A DNA stretch of 64,000 nucleotides from Paramarasmius palmivorus (lineage: Eukaryota; Basidiomycota; Agaricomycetes; Agaricales; Marasmiaceae): NCBI GenBank assembly GCA_037176845.1, contig JAYKXP010000018.1, forward strand, positions 707,751 to 771,750, in the 5' to 3' direction. Below the pieces are notes generated by a model. The model was not told the DNA's origin, made no database searches, and saw nothing but the letters and a program-made list of their open reading frames with translations. Positions 12,001-22,623 of the stretch are shown piece after piece (positions within the stretch are counted from its first letter, which is position 1; each line of letters starts with the position of its first letter). The translations under genes were made by a program, and so were the position numbers.

Positions 12001-12187
12001 CTGCAGCAAGAGCCTCCGGAGTAGGTTCCTCGTTACGGTCCTCAGGCTTGAACCGTTTGAAATAACGACGATTTAGATCACGAAGGAACTCTAGACCCCA
12101 CCCCTCTTGGTATGCGACCTCATAGGGAACGAGTTCTTGATCTAGGAACTCTCTGCGAGCACCGGAGAAGATACTAGGAGGTGCCAT
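9017..12187 (-). CDS. Large KDZ-neighbour family protein (paralog of the plus-strand gene at 22.6-26.4 kb)
   Basis: The start MAPPSIFSGARREFL at 12187 opens a multi-exon gene. N-terminal exons contain the charged helical region (RRYFKRF, ADPELVEP, FEERCNEFAETK), then RKNAELVDRL, then an HMG-like helix LTPDEQKQWATLAEQEHNKR. A middle exon has ATGWHWTLIGGGPEPADAG and VHSGTTNGPSPMNFG, followed by FGTFLRKCF. The last exon, 544 codons from about 10651, is a long Ser/Thr/Pro-rich linker with a basic nuclear-type stretch (AKRRKIRA) and a C-terminal globular domain (TMNWLRLDGQ, HRPSVITHWI, GPNGIVSFVVGLAWWKK). The order and several motifs match the gene inside the KDZ element. No enzymatic motif is evident; a nuclear or chromatin role is a guess from composition. 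The coding sequence appears open and the gene ends 0.9 kb before the KDZ left end on the other side. Confidence 0.7.
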
Positions 12188-12736
12188 AGAAGAGAAGAGA
12201 AATGACTAGGACAATTCGGAGATTCGAAAGGCATTATCCAGTTGAGTTATCCTTTATACCACTCCCCCTGGTTGTTCCCAATCCCGAAGAAACCTTGCTG
12301 ACTGACAATATCCACCAGTTTGCTCTCTACGCCCGCAACAACTTTCTTACCGACCCCTTGCAACCTCGTCCGAATTTCTCGCACCGGAACACATCCTGAA
12401 ACACTGGCAACTATCCTTTGGACCAATCATAGAGCATGCCTTACGACTTACGCCAATCGTCTCAAGTGGTCGGATTTCGTTCGGACCTCAGCCTGTGCTT
12501 GCGTCACCCAAGGTCACCAACCTCAACGTCTCCCGCCGTACAGCGCCGTACCCTTCACAGCATCAGCTTTTTCCATCCGATTATCAGTTAACCGAGGCGA
12601 TCATCTCCCATGTTCCGCGTGTTCTGACGTTTGCGCATCGATATACCGAGTCAACGATAATCCGGCTGCTCCGAAAATCCGACTTGTTCCAAGGTTTACG
12701 TTCCCAGAATCCTAGGCTTTCATACTTACCACCATC

Positions 12737-13098
12737 ATGGCTGAAGATCCCAACACTCTCCCTTGTGTCCAAACCAGTGTCCAACATCTGGGAGGTGAGT
12801 ACTGTCACTGAATCTGCCTTCAGAATTACCAGACTAAAACTTGTGTAGACTTGATCATCACCACCACGACGAGGATAGAACGCGGTACCGCGACGTCTCT
12901 TGCTTTGGAAGAAGCAGATGTCAGTCCTCCTTTCCTCAACCTACCGCGTTACCTGGCACGCCCAGTTCATGAATATCGTGAATATCATCGTTCGGTCCCG
13001 CACCCACGTACGTTGCAACCTCGCCCTGGAATGCAGAATCATCAAGGCAAATACTATGTGATCTTTCGAGGCAGAGAGGTCGGAATCTTCTACGACGC
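12737..13098 (+). pseudogene. Truncated gene with viroplasmin/RNase H1 N-terminal-like motif
   Basis: An ATG at 12737 begins MAEDPNTLPCVQTSVQ; an intron with a GTGAGT donor joins DLIITTTTRIERG and continues to GKYYVIFRGREVGIFYDA, where a GTAAGT donor lies at 13099. The YYVIFRGREVGIF motif is the hallmark of the small viroplasmin-like, nucleic-acid-binding domain found at the N-terminus of RNase H1 and in many basidiomycete proteins. The rest of the domain (the following Trp and the second half) should be in the next exon, but the KDZ terminal repeat begins only 31 bp after the donor. The right flank of the KDZ element holds a DUF6533 fragment instead, so the remainder is not found in the window. 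Confidence 0.55.
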
Positions 13099-13129
13099 GT
13101 AAGTCGATTCTGTCACAGCTGATGTTGTA

Positions 13130-13290
13130 ACTTTTTTGTAAAAGTAGGTGGCAGTTATCACAACGACTTTTGCAAGAATTTGTGATAACGACTTTAGCAA
13201 AGGTGGGTGATAAATAGTCGACTTTTGCTAAAGTGGACGCTTCCAATTGTTTAAAGTAGCTTTCACAAAAGTAAAAGGTAGGTTTTACAA
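13130..13290 (+). repeat. KDZ left terminal inverted repeat
   Basis: Contains GTGGCAGTTATCACAACGAC followed by ACTTTTGCAAG, GTGATAACGACTTTAGCAAA, GATAAATAGTC and GCTAAAGTGGACGCTT; the reverse complement of 26555-26713 has all of these in the same order with few changes. It includes several copies of a short word ACTTTTGC/ACAAAAGT in both orientations, continuing to about 13350. Confidence 0.8.
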
Positions 13291-13390
13291 AAGTGATTCC
13301 AACAGAATGACATTAGCAAATGGGATACAAGAGACGTAACTTTTACAAATGTATAGATGTATCTTTAGATAAAAGAACATGACAGACGCA

Positions 13391-16300
13391 TTAAATACCA
13401 TCGTCCCCTTCCATTACCATAAGCCTATCACTGAGAGTGATATCTAGTTCCTCTTCCTCACTCTCATCCTCACCCTCGTCCTCGTCCTCGTCCTCGTCTT
13501 CATCCTGCTTGTCGCCTAAGTTCTCCTGAGGTTCATCTTCATCACCGCTGTCATCCGTGGGGCTTTCTTCAGCACTGCTGCTATCATCGTCATCGTCATT
13601 GATACCACTGTCAGTATAGTCGCTGTCGGTAGAGTCGGTATCGCTCTCGTCATCGTCATCGGCATCACTGAGAGTGTCACGCTTCCTCTTTGATGACGAT
13701 GCTGCGTTCTTGGATGAGGAAGCACGTGCAGCAACAGTTGATGTTGTGGGGATAAGGGGTATGTAGGATCTTGCTGCCTTCGCTTTTGTCTTGTTCCATT
13801 TCGCAGTAAACCGTTGCGCGATCCTTTGCTTGATGGCCGCCTGTTGGTGGGCATAGGCTGAGCAGCCTTCAGAATGAGCAGGAGTAAATCCTGGTATATC
13901 TGCCCGCTCTTTCCACCACTTTTCTTCCCATACCAGCGATGCCAGACAACGCCGCATTTCTTCTTGAAGAAGGAGTACTTCTTCACGCCATCGACGAACA
14001 CGAGCATACGCCTTACAATATTCAACCCGAAGTCCTGAAACGTATTGTTAGTAGAGTAGATGCTTGGGATAGAATAACTGACCATCTTGCAAAGCTTGAG
14101 CTGTAGATAGACCACTAAGACGTCCTGCAGCTTCCCAGATCCAAGAAATCAATCGAGTACTCTCTCCGGCGCCTGGTAGAGGTATAGCACCAGATTGCTC
14201 CCGACGCTTGGCTGTTGCCCGTGCATGTTTAGCTGCTTTCTTCTTCTTCTTCTGCGCCTCATCGAGATCGTCCATACAACGAATATCTTCAGACTTCAAC
14301 TCTTGCCATGTCATCTTCGACTGGTCGCTATTGTTAAGTCGAAGCAGTGCATCCCATGCTGTTTGATATGTCGTAGCAAATGAGTCGATCTTGCGCTGCT
14401 GACGGTCTACCAGTTCCCGTGAGCGGGTAGTTGGGCCTTGTTTCTGTGCATTGCGCTTCTTATATCGAAGGAGCCTTTGCTTAACAAGGAGGCCATGACG
14501 AAGGCCGTTGAGCGACTCGTTAAGTTGAGCTTCCCGTAAGCGAGTTTCAATCTTGACAAGGTTGGTGTCACAATTGGGAGGTGCGCGTTGGGACTTTGAC
14601 AGGGAAGAGGGTAAGAGAAGGGGAATATCCTCGACGCTTTGTGATGTTTGTTCCGTTGGAAGGGTTGCAAAAACTTGGAGAGATACAGGAGAGTACCGGC
14701 GCTGGAGAGTCCTCAGTCGTTTGATCTGTTGGCCAAGCCTGGTACGTCGACTAACGAAGTTCTTCATTTGCTTCGGTGTGGCTGACTTCGTCTGGGCTAT
14801 ATCATCCTTCAGGGAAAGCCTACGTTGGAATAATAATGATTAGCTGGGCATGGGTGGACGAAGATAAAACATACTGTTGAGTCTCAACTTCCAGCCCAAA
14901 GAAAACGAACTCCGATGGTGTGGTGTCATCCGCAGCAGGTAGAGTTGAACTTCCTGCCTTTTTGTCTTCTTCTGCCAATTCCTGTTGTACTGACTTGAGT
15001 GTGATACCTAAATACAGTTGTTTAGTACTAAGACGAAAGCGTACAGCAATCACTTACCGCATTCTGGTAACGAAAACGGATTACTTTCCGTACGCTTTGC
15101 TTCAAAGTCTTCCACAGCCTTCATCCATTGCGATGCTTCGTTCTGTTGATGCTGTGTAAAGGATTCCCAGGCCTGGTATTGCCTTTTGTACTGCTTCACG
15201 GCGTTGAGGAGCCTTTTGAGAAGAAGCTTGTCTATGAGAAGATATTTAACGAGTCAGATAAGGGCATAACGATCAACATACCTAAGCTGACAGTCTTTGT
15301 CCAGTTCCAGTCGCCACAATGGTCCTCCAGCGTATCATGATGTGAACCTGGCCCCATTTCCTTGATGCTTGTAGCAACAGGTCCAATGCCTGACCACACC
15401 CTCTCTATTCCCTCAGCGTCTGTTTCACCTGAGCCCTCCGTGTACAGAAGAGAAAAATTCTCTTGACACTTGAGGAGGTGTCCCAGAATGTGGAGCTTGG
15501 GAATGACCAGCTTTAGTGCTCGGCGTGTGAGAATCTGGCGTACAAGTGGAGGAAGCGCCATGAATCGAGCATAGAGTTTCTTCGACCACTGGCACATTAT
15601 ATCATATGACAGAAGGAGCAGTATGGCGAGAGGAATGTGGCGAAGCAAGGATGCCACAATGTAGTCCATATTGGCGTATCTAACATGAGTCAGTAGGATC
15701 ACAGAATGAACCTTGGATATACATACCTTTCACCGACTTGTAGAGCACCTAGTCCATTCGCGAGTATAATCTCGTGTCGGGCACAAAGCCCAGCACCCTT
15801 TCCAGTTTCGTCGTAGCCAATATTGTACTTTGTATTGGCATGGTCCAAAGCGGCGAGTCCTGTACATGTTGACATCTAGAATAAATGTGAACGCGTGCTC
15901 TTCATTGATCAGGTATAAGCATACCTCTTTTTGCTGCTGCATCTTCAATACCCATTCTTTGTATGGTTCTTGCTCGACAAAATACGCCCAGCCATCTTGA
16001 AGGCTCGGATCTTTCTCCCATGATGAGATCTTCTTCCTTTTTAGCCTGAAGCATGCATCGATAGCGATAAAGAGGCAATATAAGAATCTGTGGGAAACGT
16101 AAGTATAGCATCTAACATGAAGACAAAGATGTCTTACTGAGACTGCGGAGGAGCGCTGTTCCATCCGTCAGGGAGGTTGATATTCGGCCTTGGACACGCA
16201 ATGCAGGAGACGACAAGTTCTCCTGGTTCTGTATCTTCCACCTTCCTTTCTCCGTCATTGCCGCGCCCTGCACGACGCAGCATTGCTAGATTGCGCCACT

Positions 16301-17453
16301 GTCGTATCATACGCAAAAATGCCTTGTAGCGGCTCTGTAAAGCAAGTCAGCAAGACAACAGGCAATAGGAAGAACAACATACGCCAAGAGCCTTGCCAGT
16401 ATTATCAGTTAATCTCTCGAGCGAACGATAATAGTCGAAGGCAGTGATCTTTCCGGTGAGGGTCATGATGTGGAACTGTTGTAAACAGCGGAATGTGCAA
16501 GCGGTCTTTGGTCTGGTCGTAGTTGACGGGAACCATTCGTGGAGCATCAACTGCTCCCATTTCTGTTGTTGTACTTTGGTTTGCGACCAAACCGAAGAAG
16601 TACACCCACAGAAGTTAAGTGACACATGATGAAGCCCCGTGGTGTCCAGAACAGTAAACTCGGCTGGACCTTTTGCAGGAAGGGGGCATTTCGAACCATC
16701 AGGGTGACCGAGCTGGACGACTAGACCCAGTCGTCGCAATGACACACGTTCAAAATGTGCGTCTTTCCAGTTCTGAAGAAAAATGATAAGCCTTGTGAGA
16801 TTTCTAAGAGATACTTCGTAACGTACCTCAATTCGATGCAACGGGGAAAACCTATGGCGCTCGACACAACAGTCTTGACACATAAGCGCAGTCGAGGCAC
16901 AGTCGGTGCAACGAAACGTCGGAGCTACTTGCTCCTTTCGGGATGGACAGAAGGGGCATGAGCTGGGAATATTCTCTCCGCGCCCCTTGAGTATCAAGGT
17001 TAAGGCAAGGAAGTGGTCCCGGTTGTCGAGGAAACCTTTCATTGGGCTGTCCTAAAAGATGGGTGTAAGTGAGAAATAGTCCTGTTAGGCTAGCTTTGAT
17101 ACACTCACTGAAGGAAACCGTCTCCTCGTTTTCTTGGAGCTGTCTGCGTTGATATCAGCTGCTGCAGTATCCACCTGCTCGTTATCCACGGGTATGTCCA
17201 TATCGTCGTAGTTATCCCAGTCAGAGGAAGGCTGAACAGAAATATGTTCTCTCTTTTTAATCGGCGACTGTGGTGGAGCAATAGAGACGGAGGTGTGTAC
17301 ACGTCGTTGGTCTTGAGACATCGTCTGAGTTCTGATGACATTGTCGTTCGGCTCATGAAAAGAGATACCAAGAGACGAGAAAGAGGTAAAGCCGCTGAGA
17401 GGATTGTGGGTTTGGTGCCGAAAACCCCTCTTCTTCTTTTGCTGGGACGACAT
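13391..17453 (-). CDS. KDZ transposase (CxC2-type zinc-binding N-terminus)
   Basis: About eight to ten short-intron exons, read from MSSQQKKKRGFRHQ at 17453 to EGDDGI and a stop at 13391. The N-terminal exon carries a basic start and DSDW-like acidic patch. Next comes the Cys/His cluster CPFC...FRCTDC...MCQDCCVERHR with PLHRIE, the CxC2-type zinc-binding module of KDZ proteins. The catalytic region follows: STCTGLAALDHANTKY, YANMDYIVASLLRH, YDIMCQWSKKL, IPKLHILGHLLKCQ and DAEGIERVWSGIGPVATS with LEDHCGDWNW. These are the conserved blocks around the acidic residues of the RNase-H-like DDE core. The C-terminal third is a basic helical region and then a long Asp/Glu/Ser tail. No frameshift or internal stop was found in the exons I joined, so the enzyme may be intact. 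It sits directly inside the left terminal repeat and is followed upstream by the TET/JBP gene on the same strand. Confidence 0.85.
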
Positions 17454-17637
17454 GGGAGTAGAGATTACAGCGTTGACAGCACGACATGACGGTTCTGGGG
17501 AAGGAAGCAGAAGCATTCGGACCGAGAAGTTCTTCCGATTAATGCACCTGAGGTCGTAGGTTACGGTACGTGGGTCTGGACTTTGCTTCTAATTCCGAGG
17601 CTTAGGTACACTTTCAGAATCCGTACAAAAAACTATA

Positions 17638-20600
17638 TTATTTTTTATATCTAGAGCGCAATTCGTCTAAGGTAGAGTACATGAGAAGACCATCTTTCAG
17701 CCGTATTCTATCCTGCGTTTTAGCAATTTCCCTCTGAGGCTTTGTCATGGTCGAACGAAGGCGAAAGCCATCGTCTACCCACCGAAATAGGCCGCCTGCG
17801 GTATACTGCGTGAAGGAGTAGCGGGTCTCTTCGAGTAAAATTGGAGTATTTGAATGCCTGATATAAGCCGACGGAATGAGAACCGTCCATCCCGGTGGAA
17901 ACTCAAGCACTAGGCCCAATTCCCAAAGAACGATGTGCCCTCCCTTAGTGTGGTCGAACTTCCCGAGAGCGGTGATAGCGCACCATCCGAAGATATAATT
18001 GAGATGGTCGATATGCTGAACGGTAACTGTTTGCGGACCGAAATTGTATGTACTGCACGCCCAGACGCTATTCGCGAAGTTGTGCGTGCAGTTAGGGTGC
18101 TCCTTTCGTAGTCGAGTATCATAATCGCAGAACTGGCGATAAACGTTCGGTGCCCATGTCGCGAATCCACCGTTAGCATGACCTGCCAAGCGTTTGAAGC
18201 AAGGCAAGTCGGTGAGCCTTTGAAGAATATCTTCGTTCTTCGGAGTGTGGTAGATACGTTTCGGATACTGAATACTGAGTGGTCAGTGAAGATTGTATCC
18301 GAACACAGATAAAGTCGATGTACCTCCTGTCCTCCGCCGAACGAATATCCAAACGGCTGCACAGGGAACTCCCCGCGCTTGTGAAAAAGATGCTTGCTTT
18401 CAAAGTATATGTCATCCCTTGCGTTGTCGAGCTCTGTTGCAGCAGTCTTGATAACTTCATCCCAGGACTTGTCTCCTCGGGGAGGACCCATTAGTACCCC
18501 AACGACAACCTGATTTTTGTCGATGATAGGAACCGAACTACAGCTATGAAAGGTTAGTAAACGATTGACTTAACACGTAGAGCAAAACTTACTCGGAAGG
18601 TACAGGACAAAGCTTGAACTTGTGCCGCGAGTTTGGGCCAACAAGCTCCTCAAGAGCGTGTATCCGCCCATCGCCATCTGGTACACGCCCTAACTGCCCT
18701 AGATAACTGTCGGTTTCATTGAGAATGGCTGCGGTATCGAACCCAGTACCAACAGCAGTTGAATGTTGGACAAGCTTTCCGCCCAACGTAGCACTGGTTT
18801 GATCTTTGAGTTTCTGACGCTTCTTTTGCCGAAGTCGATGCTTTCGTGCTGTTTCTGGGTTCCTGGGAGCTGAAGATACGGAAAGAGAGGGTTCAGAGGG
18901 AAGAGGTGAAGTAGACGGAAGAGGTGATGCAGAAGTTGATGGAATTGGCGAAACTGAAACGGACGGAAGTGGTGACGGAGACGATGATGGTGGAATAGAA
19001 GGAGCAGGGGAAGGTAATGTCGTTAGGTTCGCAGAGGACTGCTTCTTTCGCCTGCGTCTCTTCTTGCCCCGAGAAACTTCTAACTCCGGCAAAGGATTCA
19101 GTGGTGGAGGTGAGGAAATGGGCGGTGAAGGCGGGGGTGATGACAGAGGTGACGAAGCGTCACTCGGAGGAAGTGAGCTGAGGGGTGAACCAAAGGGGGA
19201 GTATGGTGGTTCTAGTTCAGGGGGTTCTGTTGGGGGATGATCCACCACGCCATCTGGAGCCCGAGTCCAATTTACACGGGCACGAGCAACGATGGTTTGA
19301 GTAAGGTTGAAAGCTGGGTCTGCCTGAAAAGAAACGAGGTTGTCCCAGTCCTCTGTAGACTACAAATAGGTAAACCGGCGAAGATACGCAGCTAGTGGAT
19401 AACGTACCATGCTACAAGTTCAGAGCAGAGCTCACTCGTGCGACCCTGGCTAGAGTGCCGCAAAGGAGCTTCTACCGGTGTATTTATTGCGTGAGCTGGC
19501 ATTACGTCGAGATGTGGGAAGACCACTTACGATAGAATATTCCCATACCTGTATCCGACTCATATCCGACCAACCTCCTGCCGCCGTCAAGCTGTAGAAT
19601 TGAATGCAAGATATCCGGAGCCCAGCTTGATTCCTAGACACAAGCATCGGTAGTATAATCGTTGATTATGGAGCGTGAATGGGGAAATGTCGAGGCCATC
19701 GAATGCAAATAATCGGACAAGCGCGCAATCTTCAGGAGTCATACTGGGGATATGATGCGATGAAACGACGACATAAGTCCGGTCAACCAAATCCAATTTC
19801 CGAGGTACCTTGATCCAGCCGAACAAAAGAGCTAGCGTGGAATGAGCACTGAAATAGACATGAGAACATGAAGGTAAGAACTACGTACCTTGTTAGGTGG
19901 TAAACTTGACGTTACCAATCGCGAGCTACATGAGAACATGAAGGTAAGCTATAGAGGTAGACATGAGAACATGAAGGCAAGAACTACGTACCTTGTTAGG
20001 TGGTAAATTTGACGTTACCAATCGCGAGCTACATGAGAACATGAAGGTAAGAACTACATACCTTGTTAGGTGGTAAACTTGACGTTACCAATCACGAGCT
20101 ACATGAGAACATGAAGGTCAGATATAGAGGTAGACATGAGAACATGAAGGTAAGAACTACGTACCTTGTTAGGTGGTAAACTTGACGTTACCAATCGCGA
20201 GCTACATGAGAACATGAAGGTAAGCTATAGAGGTAGACATGAGAACATGAAGGCAAGAACTACGTACCTTGTTAGGTGGTAAACTTGACGTTACCAATCG
20301 CGAGTTCGGTAGACGGCAATAGCCGTGGGTGTTGAACTTGACGTTTCCAATCGCGAGCTGCACGAGAACGTAAGACCTGAAAGTAGACATGAGAACATGA
20401 AGGTAAGATAAAGGTAGACATGAGAACATGAAGGTAAGAACCACGTACCTTGATGAACTTGACGTTGCCAATTGCTGAACCATTGAACCTCTGATTTCCT
20501 GCTGTGCAATACCCTCGTATCCTCCCTCAATCAAGCCATCTCTGAAGAAGACGATTCTCCGAAGCATTGTATTCTTCCTTGTCTTTCCGTTGGGTCCTTT

Positions 20601-20752
20601 CTGATCATTGATGTTGCCGGAGTTGATGAACTTCACATCGCCAATAGCGAGTTTGAAGCGAGTCGACGTTGAACTTTGATTTCATTACTGAGAAATTTGT
20701 TAGTAGAAAGAGAAGAATTGAGACGTACCTTGGCCCTTTCCTCCCAAGTCAT
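17638..20752 (-). CDS. TET/JBP family 2OG-Fe(II) DNA dioxygenase
   Basis: The C-terminal exons hold the full oxygenase signature: metal ligands H-x-D in VQHIDHLN, then GWCAITALGKFDHTKGGH, EFPPGWTVLIPSAYIRHSNT with the distal His, and ETRYSFTQYTAGGLFRW with the 2-oxoglutarate-binding Arg. This family oxidises 5-methylcytosine or thymine in DNA; the mushroom branch is known to be carried by KDZ transposons. Upstream are an exon with MGPPRGDKSWDEVIK and HKRGEFPVQPFGYSFG, a long Pro/Ser-rich linker with a basic patch (GKKRRRRKKQ), and at 19.5-20.7 kb exons with WIKVPRKLDLVDRTYVVV and RRIVFFRDGLIEGGYEGIAQ. The last two may belong to the same polypeptide or to a separate gene. The start at 20752 (MTWEERAK) is tentative, since I could not join it in phase to the next exon. 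A tandem array occupies one intron region. Confidence 0.8.
19855..20306 (-). repeat. Tandem array of exon-intron-like units within the TET/JBP locus
   Basis: Five head-to-tail units end at 19927, 20030, 20100, 20203 and about 20304, with lengths of roughly 73, 103, 70, 103 and 101 bp. On the minus strand each unit has CTCGCGATTGG plus AACGTCAAGTTTACC, then GTACGTAGTTCTTACCTTC, then CATGTTCTCATGTAG. The first piece resembles the coding stretch at 20610-20655 (CTCGCTATTGGCGATGTGAA), and each copy is followed by a plausible GTACGT donor and preceded by a plausible TAG acceptor. In the frame of the parental exon every copy carries a TAA, so the units look like duplicated, non-coding mini-exons. 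The 103-bp units have an extra copy of the ATGAGAACATGAAGG module. Confidence 0.7.
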
Positions 20753-20916
20753 AGGTACTAATATTGACGACAAGTCAATCGATGATACGTATGAACCGGT
20801 GTGAGGATGTGGGTGCGCTGCAACTGTAAAGCAGCAAGCCGGCGGCAGTTGAAGGAGGAGCGGAAAGAAGACCGAGGATCAAGTTACTCGGGGCCATTTC
20901 AACGTTGTTCTTGACC

Positions 20917-22107
20917 ATGATCCCTTCCACTGAAGACGACAACGACAGCAGCTGTGTAACAGGGAAACTCAGGTAAGTAATAATTTCATTTTGCACTACA
21001 ATGATTGCTCAGTCTATTCTAGTTGTCATTCATCTACAGCCTGCCTAACACCCTTACCTTGCGCACAACCTCGAGCACACGGAAGCCAGTCACCATCGCC
21101 GTCACGACAACCGGAAGACGATCTAGAACCACCCCCTTGCGCACAACCACGTCCTTCCTTGAACCAACATATCGACGCGGAAACCGGTGTCAACGAGATA
21201 CGCACACCTCCTTGTGCGCAACCGCGTCCATCTTCCAAGCATCACGACGATGGAAACGACGACGAGGAGATACGGTTACTTCGACATCTTTGGCGCGACG
21301 GATCTTGTGAAGACATAGAGATCGTGAAAATGAATTTATTGTAAGTCATTCCCCGTTATAGACCACATCTCTTACAACTCTTTCCTTAGGCCACGCCCCG
21401 CAGTCATCCTTCCCAACAATTCCATGAAGCATAAACGTAAATTGGAACGAACCGTCGCCGCGATAGATGCTGCAGCCCTTGCTTCGAAACTCTACTCGTT
21501 AGACACCGCCGACCCCGGAGTGAAGACACCAAGAACCATTCGCTGCGCGTCGTTCAAGCGCAGGAAAACGGTTCACAAAAAGTCCGATGATAATCAAGTT
21601 AGTATTGCGCTCTTCACTCCAAGCCCTGGCATGTTAAACTCACGTCTGGCTAGGTGTTTGGAAACGCTTCCTCTACATCAACCTTAGTTCAGCACGTTCC
21701 AGTCACCGTGGCCTCATCGTCGGCATGCGTGATACCAGTCACATTGTCTATTCAAGAGGACGTGGACGACGGAGCCTCTCCACCTCAGCTACCTCCATCT
21801 CCTGAAGAGATATTTTGACACCGTCGCCTTCCTATTGACCCTCGGTAAGTCTCCTTCAGTGATAACACTCAATCTGGACTGACTTTCCGAACACCAGGGA
21901 TTATGAGATGATCCGAGGAAGGGTTTTGTTGAGTTCTTGGTCGGGTCGGCGCATATTTCTTGGATGTGTAAGTGTGGGTCCCTTGTTGTCCTGACTATGA
22001 GCTAACCGAAACGTCAGCCAGCACGCTATTTACATCTACTATATCTACCCGTTAATGTGAAAGCCTCGGGTTTTCTCCGTTTGTTTCAAGACTGGTACTA
22101 CCGCTAA
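20917..22107 (+). pseudogene. KDZ cargo gene, six exons, one in-frame TGA
   Basis: Exons 20917-20972, 21023-21340, 21390-21597, 21654-21844, 21898-21967 and 22018-22107 keep phase exactly and total 311 codons including the stop. The N-terminal region has a threefold Cys motif, LPCAQPRAHG, PPCAQPRPSL and PPCAQPRPSS; the middle is basic (SMKHKRKLERT, FKRRKTVHKKS); the C-terminal exons read HRRLPIDPRDYEMIRGRV and WSGRRIFLG, then ARYLHLLYLPVNV. The only lesion is TGA at 21816-21818 between PEEIF and HRRLP, where CGA (Arg) would fit. If translation ends there the product is a shorter protein lacking the C-terminal third. Family not recognised. It diverges from the TET/JBP gene with about 165 bp between the putative starts, so both could share a promoter region. 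Confidence 0.6.
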
Positions 22108-22623
22108 TCAAAGTCTTATTCGCTCAAATTTGTGAGAATCATCGGGCCTAGTACCGTTCCCGACATTAGATGTTCCTTTGTCATCGGTAATCGGTTGCCT
22201 ACGCCGCCACTAGCACTTCAGCCAGGTAGTCTCCTCTGCTGCACTCTAGCCAGGGTGCGCGAGTGAGCCTTGGTTGTACTGCGGTGAAAGTGTCTTATGG
22301 TGAGTGGAATCATTTCCTATGCTAGGGGCCTGATCATCCTAACGGTTTGGCAGTTTTGCAAGACGGCATGCATTGCCTTGGATCTATGTCCGTCGGTGTT
22401 AATGTAGCTAATGGCTTTACGCCGTCAATATACGGGGATCTCAGTTTGTGCTTTGCTCTCGTATACTCAACGTATATTCCGTTATTCACATTCACGTTCA
22501 CAGATCCTTCTAAGCGCCAGACTTTACGACTTCCCATTACAACACCCCGCCCAGAAACTTGTTCCATCCCCGCCACCATAACCAAATTTGCTGGCACTCT
22601 TGAACTTCAACCCGCATCTTCCC
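22108..22623. other. Spacer between two KDZ cargo genes
   Basis: About 500 bp with no exon I can defend. Open frames here overlap the start of the next gene in other phases and have no motif. Likely the 3' end of the upstream gene and the promoter of the downstream one. Confidence 0.4.

Noticed and set aside
12320..12715. 131-codon open frame before the viroplasmin-like gene
   Set aside because: Overlaps other open frames, no motif, and no plausible join to the downstream exons, which have their own ATG at 12737.
19855..20306. Regular repeats resembling a CRISPR array
   Set aside because: Fungal context, units are contiguous without unique spacers, and they derive from a neighbouring exon.
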